Shown here piece after piece: positions 9,962-21,439 of a stretch of DNA of 64,000 bases. Both the position numbers and the translations under genes were made by a program. The DNA is from Caenorhabditis remanei (taxonomy: Eukaryota; Nematoda; Chromadorea; Rhabditida; Rhabditidae), in assembly GCF_010183535.1 (NCBI RefSeq), contig NC_071332.1:17422001-17486000 (forward strand), read 5' to 3'. A model generated the notes under the pieces. The model was not told the origin of the DNA and ran no database searches. It worked only from the letters and a program-made list of their open reading frames with translations. Within the stretch, counting starts at the first letter, position 1. Every line of letters begins with the position of its first letter.

Positions 9962-12599
9962 CTTCAAGAAATTTCTGATTTTTTTTTTCAAAAAATTTCA
10001 AAAGTGACAAAAAAGCGTGTATAAAAGAAGGGCAAGGGAGGAGATGAAAATGTTTTTGTTTTTGCCTGGGGCCGGCTCTTTTTCCCCCACCGAGCCAGCT
10101 CCACAGCTCCGGCCAGAATACTTCTTTAAGGCGGGTGTGGAAGAGGAAAAAAGTAACGGAAACGCAGGGATGAAAAGAGAAAAGAGTACCAATTTGGTTC
10201 GATGCCATTGGTTGGGAGAAGAAACAGAAGAGGAGGAGAAGAAGCTTTTTGGGAAAAAGAAAAGGAGAAAAAGTTGAGAAGGGGGATCCTGGAATTAGTT
10301 GGAAGAAGCAGGAAGAGATCTAATTAGTTTGAGAGTGGGGGATGGATTTCGGAACTTAGAACTTCGGAACTTCAAATTGGAAATTGGACGAAAAAGTTCA
10401 GATTCTCCTAGCTCCCTGGGGAGCCCCGAAAACGCGTCAAAAGGTGCGCCAGCTTTTCGACCCGCCAGGCGTATCTTCTTAGGATTTTAGGATATCAATG
10501 AGTGAAATTGTCTAAATTTGCAATCTGAGGAGCGATAAAAGTGTTTTAAATTCTGCTATAAAAGATTGTTTCTCTTGAAACTTGCTGATTTTGAAGTCGC
10601 ACCGGAATGTTGTTGTTACAATTAAATCTCCATATTTTAGGTGCCAACTTTTTGTACTAGCTATCCTTATAGGGATATCGGCAGGCGGGTTCATCTGAGA
10701 AAGTTTGCTGGCCTATATCAGTTTAGGGATGGTCCGTACAAAAAAGATGGCAACTACATAAAAGAAGGTTTCAACTTGCTAGGGAAGACACCTATCTTCT
10801 AAACGCTGAAGTTTTCAAAACAAAAACGAAAAAAAACTTTTTCTTTTGAAAATTGATGTTTTTCCGAGTTTTGAGATCCCGTAACAGGAGTAACTTACTG
10901 TTAAAACGCTTTGAATATATATTCATTATGTACATCAAATCTAGGGCTACATTTTTGTAGTTGACAACTTTTATGTACGAGCCACCCCAACTAAGATATG
11001 ATCGATTGATATCGGGAGATTCCTAACCACTTACTATAAAATTGTCCTCCCAATTTTCAACGCTCCGTAACTCTTCAAGGAGTACTCGTACAAAAAAGTG
11101 TTCAACTACAAAAATGGAGATCTAGGTTTGATCTACATCCTCAATATAAATTTGTACAAATCTGACTCAAAGTTTAGTGATTTCCGTGAAAAGAAATTTT
11201 TTCAAAATGTTAAAAAAAAATTGTAGTTTTGTGTAATTGAGGTGTCAGAATGACAAAAAATTATTTTCCTAACAATTGACGACTACAGTAGTGCTTGCCT
11301 GCTGATTCGGCGTGTAGTACAGATTGTGCTGGCGCGCCTACGACGCGCAAGGTGTACATCAGATTTGCAACGGGCCGGCCGGGTCTCAGTATAAAAATAT
11401 GAAAATTTGAATTTTTCGAAAATTTTTTGAAATAACTCAAGCGAACATATGATGTTTGACTAATTTTGATCAAAATTTCAAAACTTTTCGGGAAAAATTG
11501 TGCTCATTTTTGACTCCGAGCCGGGCCGATATTTTGCAAGTCTGGTGCAAATGAAAACCCGAAATATCAAAACTTCCGGGATCTCAAAATCCTGTTAAAC
11601 AGAAACAAAAGTTACGAGGTCATCCGGACAAACAGACACCCAGACAGATGAACATTCACACAAATCCTCTGAACCAGACCAAAAAATGAGAGAAAATTTT
11701 CCAAACACCGAGCCCAAAAGCTCGTCATTAATCAGTCACATGCTTCCACACCAAGCCTCCGGAGCAATATGTGTACCATGAAAAAATTGGAAAAAGGCAC
11801 ATATTTGGATGCTGAAAACACACATAAAAAGAGGAGGTGAAAAGCCATGGAGCATGAGATAAATGTTTGTGGTTGGTTGGGTTAAAGGGAGAAGATGCGA
11901 GAGCAAGACTCGGGTACTTTTTTGCCTATTATGAGGAGAAGGAGAAGGGGAAAAATATGAGTAGAGGAAGAAGGAAAGGAAAAGGAGATATATATATTAT
12001 GAGAGAGGAATATTGAAGGGGTGAGATGTCAGCAGGAAGAAGAAAAAAGAGGAAAGAATTGAACTAATCAAAGATATAGTCGATGTATAGAAATAGAATA
12101 AGAGCTTTGAAGGACATCATCATCTTCCTCAACGGCTCAAGATTATCCGTGCATTATAATCTTCTAGAGAAGCTATGAATAGACTAGGTGCGCTCTGAGG
12201 GCAGAGATGACTGGAAAATGTGTATTGTTTAGTCGACAAGATACAAAGTGTGAAAAACCAGAACACATTAAAAATAGCCATTTTATTTAAAAAGTTGGCC
12301 AAAAATATACCACCCATTTTGTCAGTGCAAAAAGTTTTTTAGTGTAATAAAACTTGTTACACCGACCAAGACTGTGGGGTGGTGTAGTAATAGGTTTATA
12401 TCGGATGTCTGTCCGGGTGTCTGCTTGTCCGGATATCTGTCCGGACGTCCACTTAACTTTTGTTTCTGTTTAATCGGGTTTTGAGATCCCGGAAGTTTTG
12501 ATTTTTCGGGTTTTTACATATGCCACTTTGCGCGTCAAAAACACACTAGCAGAATCTGTACACGCCAAATCAGCACCTGAGGACTAAAGTTCGTCAGTG
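9962..12599. other. Gene-poor stretch with dispersed repeat pieces
   Basis: Upstream of the anchored gene. I see purine-rich tracts (10020-10330, 11880-12060) and several copies of a motif like TTGTCAACTACAAAAATG (near 10955 inverted, and 11100). A GGCGCGCC-type repeat lies near 11330. No exon with supporting splice sites or recognisable protein was found. Confidence 0.5.
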
Positions 12600-12830
12600 T
12601 AAGTGTATTCAGGGTGATCTCTCGCATAAAAGTTGTCAACTGCAAAATTGTGGCCCTTGTCTTGTTTGGTAAACTCACCAAATTTGGTAATAGTAGGACA
12701 AAAAATGACAGAGTGGCACACCTTCAAAGAAAGGCGAAGAGATAGAGAGTGGGAGAGAAGGAGAGGACGCAGACGGCTAGACACTCTCGCTGTCTGCACT
12801 CCCTTTCTCTCTTATCTCTTGTCACTGTTA
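12600..12830 (+). repeat. Palindrome-family repeat, copy A
   Basis: Shares an extended order of motifs with 25010-25225: GTTGTCAACTGCAAAATTG, CCCTTGTCTTGTTTGGTA, then TAGGACAAAAAATGACAGAGTGG, a purine-rich stretch, and the apex GCAGACGGCTAGACACTCTC. The two are direct copies 12.4 kb apart. Confidence 0.7.
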
Positions 12831-13149
12831 GGCGTGATGATAGGTTTGGATGTCTGTCTGTGTGTTTATTTGTCCGGAAGTCCACTGCAGACACAAAAAA
12901 TCACATTTTTTTTGAAAAATGTATTTTTTGGTTTTCACGGAAATTGCTCAACTTTGAGATAATGCTATAAAATTATAAATTTTAGCCATTCTGGGAGACA
13001 TTCAAGGACCCAGAAATCACAAAAAGTAGGTTTTTCTTGATTTTCTTTGAGATTCTACCACGGATCATCATATTGTCAAATTTTTTGAATTTACACTTTT
13101 TATGTAGATGAAACCTAGATCTCCATTTTTGTAGTTGACAACTTTTTTG

Positions 13150-13615
13150 TACAGTCTCTCCCTAGATAGTTATAGCGTATCAAAGTATCGAGTCGAAGTA
13201 AAAACATTTTTATCACGCTGTATGTATATATCTGCTCAGGCAAGGTTAATACAAAAAAGTTGTCAACTTCAAAAAATGAATATTTATATTTTATTAATAC
13301 AACTATATTAAGCTCAAAAAACGGTAAAAAACAGAAAAATGTGATTCGTGGACTTGTATAACAAATCTGAAAAAAGACACAAATTTTTAACGTGCTGTAT
13401 CTCGCTGAATCGTTCACCCGAAAAGATGAAATTTACAATAATAATGTAGACAATTTCTTGCTCTACAATTCTCTAGTTAGTTGTTTTCAGCTGTCTTTAA
13501 TTCCTGAGGAGTTTCATTGGTTTCAAGGAAGGTGACGTCAGACGCTTCAGAGAGTGAGACAGCAAGAGAGGGCGCAGACGGCTAGAGTGTCTAAATGTCT
13601 GCACTCTCTCCGTTT
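13150..13615. repeat. Left arm of a ~4 kb inverted repeat
   Basis: Motifs read TACAATAATAATGTAGA, CTCTACAATTCTCTAG, CAGCTGTCTTTAATTCC, GACGCTTCAGAGAGTG and the apex GCAGACGGCTAGAG. The same motifs appear reversed and complemented, in reverse order, at 16915-17250. Confidence 0.75.
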
Positions 13616-14499
13616 TATACAAATCTGGAGCTGGCGCGTGCTCCCGGCATTTCATTTCATTTTAAATAGCTTCCCAAAACTTTGTTTCATTTTCGAATCT
13701 CTTTCTGTTTGCCATCCCTGCTTTCCCAATTCCACCCTCCAAAATAATTGAGAATAATTCCATTCCCCCTTCTTTTTTGTCTTCGTTGTCCCCCCTGATC
13801 CACCCAAACCCATCAACACAATCCCATTATGCTCATTGAGCACCGGAGGAGAAGGAGGAGGAACATCTTCTTTTACCACCCCGAAAGACATATGTCAATT
13901 CTCTGGTTGGATTGGTAGAAGGGAGAAGTGCTTGTGAAAATGAAATGGTTAATTAGAGAGATGGAGGAGAGAGGCGTTAAGTCTGAAGTGACCTTCTGTT
14001 GAATTTAGTCACTAGTCTTCACACCCTTCGTCGCTTGTCATTTCAGATTAGTGAGGTGAATAAATCGAACAAAAAAAAATCAGATGAGGTAGGTGTTTGG
14101 CAGTTTAGATTGTTATCTCTATGGGTGGCATAGTTTTTTTTAATTCGAAAAAAAATTTCTTGGTATTTCAAATATTTTTTAATCAAATTTTGCCCAATTA
14201 TTCTTGCCCATTTTTGTGAGTGTAAAAGGTTCGTCAGTGTAACAGAACTTTTTACACTGACCAAGACTGTAGGGGTCTGTGTGTCGGTCTGTCCGGAAGT
14301 CCTTACCGATTTTGGACAACCTAAAAAGTTTATTTATTTATTTTCAACTTTTTACCTATTATTTCCAGCTTGGTTTGAACAGTATTGCCTACATGTTGCC
14401 CGATTTTTGCCTGACTCACGTTTCCGTTTATTCCTTGCTTATTCTGGTTCCCCTTTTTCTTGTTCCCTGCTGCCCGAACAACGCGAAAATGGCAAAAAA

Positions 14500-16110
14500 T
14501 TCATTGATTTCTAGCCTGGCCCGCGGCACATTAACGAATAGGCATCCGGCCCATAATATGTCATTGACATAGAACTCGCCGAGATCTACATTTTGCTACA
14601 TTTTTCAGCCCATAGTATTGAGTTTCAAGAGATTTAGACCTGTTTTGGCGCCGGTTTGCAAGTATGGCTCTAATACGGGTAGTTCTGATTTAGTACCAAT
14701 TTTGTTATGGGTGGTTCTGACCCAGGCGGATCTGATCTGTAGGTTCGGGCAGTTCTACCATTTATTTGAGCCAAGTTTCCACAGGTGGTTCGCGATGGAT
14801 GCTATATGGGGCATATTCAAAATGGAAGCATATAACCTCCCATGTGCTCGCATAAAACGATGTGCTTCGCACGCGGAAGTGATATGCTTCAAGGCGTGGT
14901 GCTTGCGGCACGGATCCTGCGTGCTTCCATATAGCTCGCATATAGGATCCATGTTTTCACCGTAAACCTGAAACTTGCAACGACACTCCGCCATTACACC
15001 TTGGCGTGTTGTTTATCGTAATTGAAACTGCATTTTTTTTCAAAGACATTTTCATAATTTTCTCCGTTTTCGAAGATTTTCATGCACTTTTTGTCAAATT
15101 TTGCTGAAAACAAATTACGACTAAATAAAAATTAATTTTTAATTAATGTCCGAAAATTATAATTTTAATTTTCAAGCTGAATCGCGATTTTTTAGGGAAA
15201 GCTCAATGAAATGAAATGATAAAGTTATCTTATTCCATGAAAGTAAGAGCGTCATTATTTTTCTTACTTCGGATTGGCTATAATAATTAGTTTTAGATGG
15301 AAAAAGGTAAGACGGTAAGTTTTTGTCAAGACGAAGTAAGAAAAGTAAGAAGCTCATCACTGTGCACTGTGCCAGACGACTTTCGGAAAACATTCATTTC
15401 ATTGATTAGCTTATTTGAACTTTTTTGATTCATTGATTGATTTCTGTTTTTCGGTAAGAAATAGAATGAAAGAAAAAGGAACGAAAAAATAAGTAATAGC
15501 TTTCTGTGCTTTCTCGAAAACTATTCGTATTTTTGTTTCTGAAAGTATAGTCGTAATTTGTTTTCAATGAAAACTGAAAACGGAGAAAATGAATGTGTCA
15601 TAAAGAATAGAGCTGAACAGACTCGGAATGGAATAGCAAAGTAGCAACACATTATAATGGGTGGAATTAGTGGGCGAGGGCATCGTACGAGCTGTCGGTA
15701 GACATGATGAACGGCAAGAAAAACACGGATCGCGCGTGGGTCATATATGCTTCCATGCTTCCATATACCAGGCATATAACTAGCACATAAGTTTCCTATG
15801 ACTCCCATATTCGACACCGCGCGAACGCACAATGCTTCCATCGCGAACCACCTGTGTCAGCAGGTTCTGGACTATTTTTTCGTGATTTCCTTCTCAATTT
15901 CGGTCTTTTCTGGATTCTTGATATTTTGGTATATTTTTCAGTTAGACAAGTATGATTAGAACCGCCTGGACCCAAACCATCCGATTCAGAACCGCCCGGA
16001 TCAGAACCTTCCGAAACAGAACTGTAGAAACTACATCTAATGGCTTTGATGTGATGTTTAACCATCTTTTAGTCGGTTCTAATTAGTTCCAGTTCTGTTC
16101 CGGGCAGTTC
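14500..16110. mobile_element. Probable non-autonomous DNA-transposon relic with inverted arms
   Basis: Left part 14640-14970 contains GGTTCTGA, GGCGGATCTGATC and CCACAGGTGGTTCGCGATGG. The right part 15655-16100 contains the inverted forms (CCATCGCGAACCACCTGTG near 15839-15857, then AGAACCGCC and GGATCAGAACC modules). A further block at 14520-14660 (CGGCACATTAACGAATAG, GAGATCTACATTTTG, CCGGTTTGCAAGT) matches the end of the element at 62044-63075. The ~600-base centre has no recognisable transposase. Confidence 0.6.
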
Positions 16111-16914
16111 TAGACCGGACGGATCTAATTCGTACCAGTTATATTTTGAGCAGTTCTTTTTTTCCAGTTTCAGTCTGTTACTCGCCCAATTCGCGCGGTT
16201 TTTGTGCCCGGTTTCACTCCAGTTTGCACTAATTTTCTCCCCGGTTCCGAGTCTGTCGTTCCTCTCACTTCCTTAACATTATTTATCAATAAGCATGCCA
16301 TGTCTCCTCCATTCACCGTCTTCTTGTTTATCACTACCCTATTTATTTCAGAACAAACAGAAGGGGTATACTGATAATAACCATAATAATATAATTGATG
16401 GGGGAACGGGACTAACTGATAATAAGGTTGTTATGGTCATAGTTATTCATAATTTAATTTCTTCGGCCGAGACTTGAGTGGCCTAGAAAACTCAGAGAGT
16501 CGGATTCTAGGCCACTTAGCAATTTTCGCAAATCCCTAACATGTCACTTGACATGAACATGTTTTTTGTGCCCTTCTCCCGCCACTATTCCTACCAATGA
16601 TCTCGTCAAAGTGGCTCGTAAAACTATAGCTCTCATGCTCTTCTCACTCCTCTATTTTCGTTTTCGTTTTCGTTTTTCCCCCCTCCATTCCGTTGAGAAA
16701 TCGCATGTTTCAGCATCATTAAGCTTTGTGTGTTCTAGTAGTTCTAGAGACTCATCTTTTTTTTTGAAATTTGAAAACCAAAAAAATTTATGGGGCGAAT
16801 TTTTTCGTACTAGAGGGGACTTAGTTTTAAAGATTCATTTTTTCTTATGATTCAAAGCACGCGCCTCCGACGCGCCAGCTCCAAAGTCATTGTGTGTGGG
16901 ATGATAAAAATCAA

Positions 16915-17250
16915 AGAAGAGAGAGTGCAGACAGTTAGACACTCTAGCCGTCTGCGCTCTCTCTTACTGTTCCACTCTCTGAAGCGTGACCGTCCTTGTA
17001 TCCAATGTAACTCCTCAGGAATTAAAGATAGCTGAAAATGACCGACTAGAGAATTGTAGAACAAGACATTTTCTACATTATTATTGTAAAATTTATTTTT
17101 TTTTCGTCAAGTTTTCATCAAGATACAGTGCGTTGAAAATTGGTGAATTATTTTCTCAACGAGCATTCGCTTCGAGGACGACACTTCCACGGACCATAAC
17201 TCTTTAAGGGTTGCTTTTACAAAAAAGTGGTCAGCTACAAAAATGTAGAT
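16915..17250. repeat. Right arm of the inverted repeat with 13150-13615
   Basis: Begins with GTGCAGACAGTTAGACACTC, then CTCTGAAGCGTGACCG, CTCAGGAATTAAAGATAGCTG, CTAGAGAATTGTAG and ACATTATTATTGTAAA. These are complementary to the left arm. The pair encloses the 14.5-16.1 kb element, a nested insertion. Confidence 0.72.
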
Positions 17251-19940
17251 TTAGATTTGATCTACACAATCAATATAAATATTTATCAATTTGAATAATG
17301 TTACACATCGTGACGCTCTGTTAAAGTTTACATGTTTCTACTGAAAATTGAATATTTCGAAAAATCAGGATTCTAGTACGGCCCGTAACTTCTCAGGGAA
17401 GGTCCACACAAAAAAGTTGTCAACAACAAAAATGGAGATCTAGGTTTGATCTACAAAATCAATTAACATTTAAAAAAATCGAATCACACTTTAGACCATG
17501 ACAGGCTCTAAAAAATGCTCGATTTTAACATTCTTCCATGATCTAAGTTCCCCACATTCTTCATTTTTCCTGCAAACAAACACTCCCCAATTCTTTTTTT
17601 CCAGTGTTCAGTTTTAATGACCCATCCATCCTCATTTCGTTTTGTTGTATACTCTCCCCCCACCCGATCATTTCAAGGGAACGAAAGGGAAAGAGCATGA
17701 GCTTTTAGTGCGGAGCACAAAAAAGCGAGTGGTTGAATGAGAAGTGTATGTGCAGTGCAGTGGTAACCAAAAAAATATATTGGTTTCGTTTCGAACTTTT
17801 TGTATTTGAGTTTAGAGATTCGAATCTTCTTTTTGGCTCCCAGTGGCCTACGTTCTTTTTGGGTTTCTAGGCAGTTTTTTCCCAGTTTTTTCCCAGTTTT
17901 TGAGCAGTTTTTTCCCAGTTTTTGAGCAGTTTTTCCCAGTTTTTGAGCAGTTTTTGCCAAATTTTTGCTTTTCCCTTTTTTGGGTTTCTAAGCTACCCCA
18001 TACCTAACGATACATCTCAATTACGGGTGACACATGGCCACCCTCTCGTTCCCCTTATCTCCACCAGATATCTGACCTTTTTGTCACCTTTTTAGTGTCC
18101 TGTTGGGTGGAGGGGGGGGGGGGGGGCGCTTGATGTATCCATTGTGATAATCTACAATTGATTTATCACTTGGGGGAACGGGGGGGGGGGGGGGAGGGGG
18201 AGGTATCGGATAGGTAGGTATTACTAGTTATGAGCGGGTTTATGGGATTAGTATAGTGGTTTTATTAGGGGGAAGGAAAGGTGTAAGGGAAAAGGTCCCT
18301 GCCAGTTTTGTTCAGAAATCGACATTTTTTGTCTAGGTTCAATTCTTGCCACATTTTGGCTAATTTTGTGCTATTTTTTTTAAAAATATTGCTATTATTA
18401 TTTTTTAGCCTACTATGAGCCTATATCCTTTTGCCTACTTTTTGGTTATTTTTTGACTATTTTTTCGTCCAGTATTTGCACAGTTATTGAGCAGTTTTTG
18501 ATTATTTTCCGGTTTTTCAGGTTCTTCTTTAAAATGTTCGTTTGTTTGTCACTTTTTGCCCACTCCCTGCCCAGATCTTGCCCAATCATCGTTTTTGATT
18601 CCATTTTTTCTGAATTTCAAATATATCTTTGATCCGGACTTGCAATTTCCCGGAATTTTTTTTCACTACAATTTTTTGCGAAAAATTCATTTTCTGAAAA
18701 ATTTCCAATTTTTTTCAAGCGTATTCCTTAAACTTTGGATACTTTGAAACCTACAGAAAAATCAATCTTAAAGGAAAAAATTTCAAAAAAAAAATGGAAG
18801 GACGTTTGGAAACTAGGGATTCCAAAAAAAATTCAAAATTCAGAAAAAAAAAAAAATTTCGATTTTTTCGCCAAAAAGTCAATTTTTTGATTATGATTCA
18901 GAATTAGAAGAAATTCTGAAAAATCATCAAACATTTTCACATTTTTAATGAAAATTTGAGAAAATGTCAAAAAAAAATTGAAAAAAGTTGGTACGTTCTT
19001 TCCAACTTTTATGCAAATCAAGCGGCCAATATCACACCAAATTTTCCCCCAACTTTTTCTCTTTTTTCTCTCTCATTTCGCAACAACACAATCAGCTTCA
19101 GCTGCCTGCTGCACCCCTTTTACTCGATTAGCGACGAAGGTGTGTTTCATAATTTGTTTTTCTCTTTCTCCTTCTCACCGGATATATGCATACAAATCGG
19201 AAGCACTTTGGCTGAAACTATTTGGCTGAAAAATTTCAGATTTATATCAGTGTCTACGTGTTCATTCCCTCTCCCCACTAATCCTTCTGACTATAGTGGA
19301 ATACATATTCAGAAATAGAATAGAAAAGAGCTCTCCTCCTCCGTTCTAAATAATTTCATTTTGTATACATGTCGGTTTTTTTGGGGAACTGGGCTTGTTC
19401 GTTGGAGCGCAATTGCTTTTTTCAGTTCTCAGTCTCAAAATATTGAAAATATCCCTTTATCTTTGAATTCCAAGAGATTCCAAGAGATAAGAGAGAAAGG
19501 GGAGAGAGACAAGGGCTACATTTTTGTAGTTGACACCTTTTTTGAGAAAGTTCACCCTGAAGTGATATGAGCCAGAGAGCAAAATTGCAGGTCCCAATTT
19601 TCCACTTCCCAACAATTTCTTCTAGAAACTTTTCTATTTTCCTGCTCACTGGGTGTCCAAGAAACGTCCATTATTGATGACCTCTATCAATGAAAAATGA
19701 ATAGAAATTGAAGTGTCTCCTTTTCCGTTTTTCTTATTTTTTCTCCATTTTTTCCTATTTCTTTTCTTGAAGACCTCCTCCTTAATTTCAAAATGGATAA
19801 AAATACAAGGAGGATAATGAAAAAAAGTGGTCAATTCTCTAGGGGGTTCACTCCCGGTTAGTAGATGGAAAGAGGGGAAAAAGGACACGACTTTTAATCA
19901 ATTTTCGTTTAGTCTTGTTTTTTGAGAAGCTGGTGCTCAA
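17251..19940. other. Gene-free stretch with short tandem repeats and G-tracts
   Basis: Holds more dispersed motif copies (17225, 17410, 19516), a short tandem array built from TTTTGAGCAGTTTTTCCCAG at about 17870-17955, and two G15 runs at 18112-18126 and 18180-18194. The 18800-18970 segment resembles parts of the foldback arms at 40.5 and 41.3 kb. No gene is seen. Confidence 0.5.
18112..18194 (+). repeat. Two 15-base poly-G tracts
   Basis: Runs of exactly 15 G at 18112-18126 and 18180-18194, the second followed by A and further G runs. Such tracts can form G-quadruplexes. Related C/G runs lie at 21116-21129 (C14), 23697-23707 (C11), 38464-38477 (C14) and 39914-39923 (G10). Confidence 0.9.
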
Positions 19941-20974
19941 GACCCTAGACCCTAGACCCTAGACCCTAGACCCTAGACCCTAGACCCTAGACCCTAGACC
20001 CTAGACCCTAGACCCTAGACCCTAGACCCTAGACCCTAGACCCTAGACCCTAGACCCTAGACCCAGACCCTAGACCCTAGACCCTAGACCCTAGACCCTA
20101 GACCCTAGACCCTAGACCCTAGACCCTAGACCCTAGACCCTAGACCCTAGACCCTAGACCCTAGACCCTAGACCCTAGACCCTAGACCCTAGACCCTAGA
20201 CCCTAGACCCTAGACCCTAGACCCTAGACCCTAGACCCTAGACCCTAGACCCTAGACCCTAGACCCTAGACCCTAGACCCTAGACCCTAGACCCTAGACC
20301 CTAGACCCTAGACCCTAGACCCTAGACCCTAGACCCTAGACCCTAGACCCTAGACCCTAGACCCTAGACCCTAGACCCTAGACCCTAGACCCTAGACCCT
20401 AGACCCTAGACCCTAGACCCTAGACCCTAGACCCTAGACCCTAGACCCTAGACCCTAGACCCAAGACCCTAGACCCTAGACCCTAGACCCTAGACCCTAG
20501 ACCCTAGACCCTAGACCCTAGACCCTAGACCCTAGACCCTAGACCCTAGACCCTAGACCCTAGACCCTAGACCCTAGACCCTAGACCCTAGACCCTAGAC
20601 CCTAGACCCTAGACCCTAGACCCTAGACCCTAGACCCAAGACCCTAGACCCTAGACCCTAGACCCTAGACCCTAGACCCTAGACCCTAGACCCTAGACCC
20701 TAGACCCAAGACCCTAGACCCTAGACCCTAGACCCTAGACCCTAGACCCAAGACCCTAGACCCTAGACCCTAGACCCTAGACCCTAGACCCTAGACCCTA
20801 GACCCAAGACCCTAGACCCTAGACCCTAGACCCTAGACCCTAGACCCTAGACCCTAGACCCTAGACCCTAGACCCTAGACCCTAGACCCAAGACCCTAGA
20901 CCCTAGACCCTAGACCCTAGACCCTAGACCCTAGACCCTAGACCCTAGACCCTAGACCCTAGACCCTAGACCCT
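19941..20974 (+). repeat. Heptamer satellite (GACCCTA)n, about 147 units
   Basis: A nearly perfect 1,034-base tandem array of GACCCTA (complement TAGGGTC, equivalent to TCTAGGG). One unit near 20062 lacks a T. A variant unit GACCCAA occurs at about 20457, 20632, 20703, 20744, 20800 and 20884, all in the right half. It differs from the nematode telomere TTAGGC and by one base from the plant-type TTTAGGG. The flanks are unique, so it is interstitial. Confidence 0.97.
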
Positions 20975-21439
20975 GAGTCTCCCGAAACTCAAAATTTTGA
21001 ACCTTTCTCCCGTCTTCCCATCCATTTTTTTTCTTATTCAACTCCTGTTCCGTGTGTGTTGACATCCGCTACTTGACATTCCGTTTGCATCTTCTTCTTT
21101 TTTTATTCCCCCAGTCCCCCCCCCCCCCCTTTTCCCACAAAGCAGTAGCTTCAACCTTCTTCCTCTAAATAGCAAAATTTTTGCGCCTTTGTCGAGAATG
21201 GGAATTTTCACAAGGACATGTAGTAGCAGGTGTGTGTCGTGACGGTGTCGGAATTCTGGAGACCTCGAAAATCTCTTTATGACTAATCACAGTCTCTCAG
21301 GTTCTGTAGAAGCTGACGTCATAGAGATTCAGAATCCGTTTTCAATTTTTTGGTGCTGTCCCGCAGAAAGGCTTCAATATAACGTTTAAATATATTTTAG
21401 TCGGTTCTGACTCAAAAGTATCGAAATTAATGAAAAATC
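20975..21439. other. Unique-looking spacer with a C14 tract
   Basis: A pyrimidine-rich segment with a C14 run at 21116-21129. No coding exon or RNA gene is recognised. Confidence 0.5.

Noticed and set aside
14755..14994. ORF with several Cys/His residues (MAECRCKFQVYGENMD...)
   Set aside because: Lies inside repeat arms. The Cys/His spacing does not form a known zinc-finger pattern.
19941..20974. Internal telomere of the host
   Set aside because: The unit is TAGACCC, not the nematode TTAGGC. Unique sequence continues on both sides.
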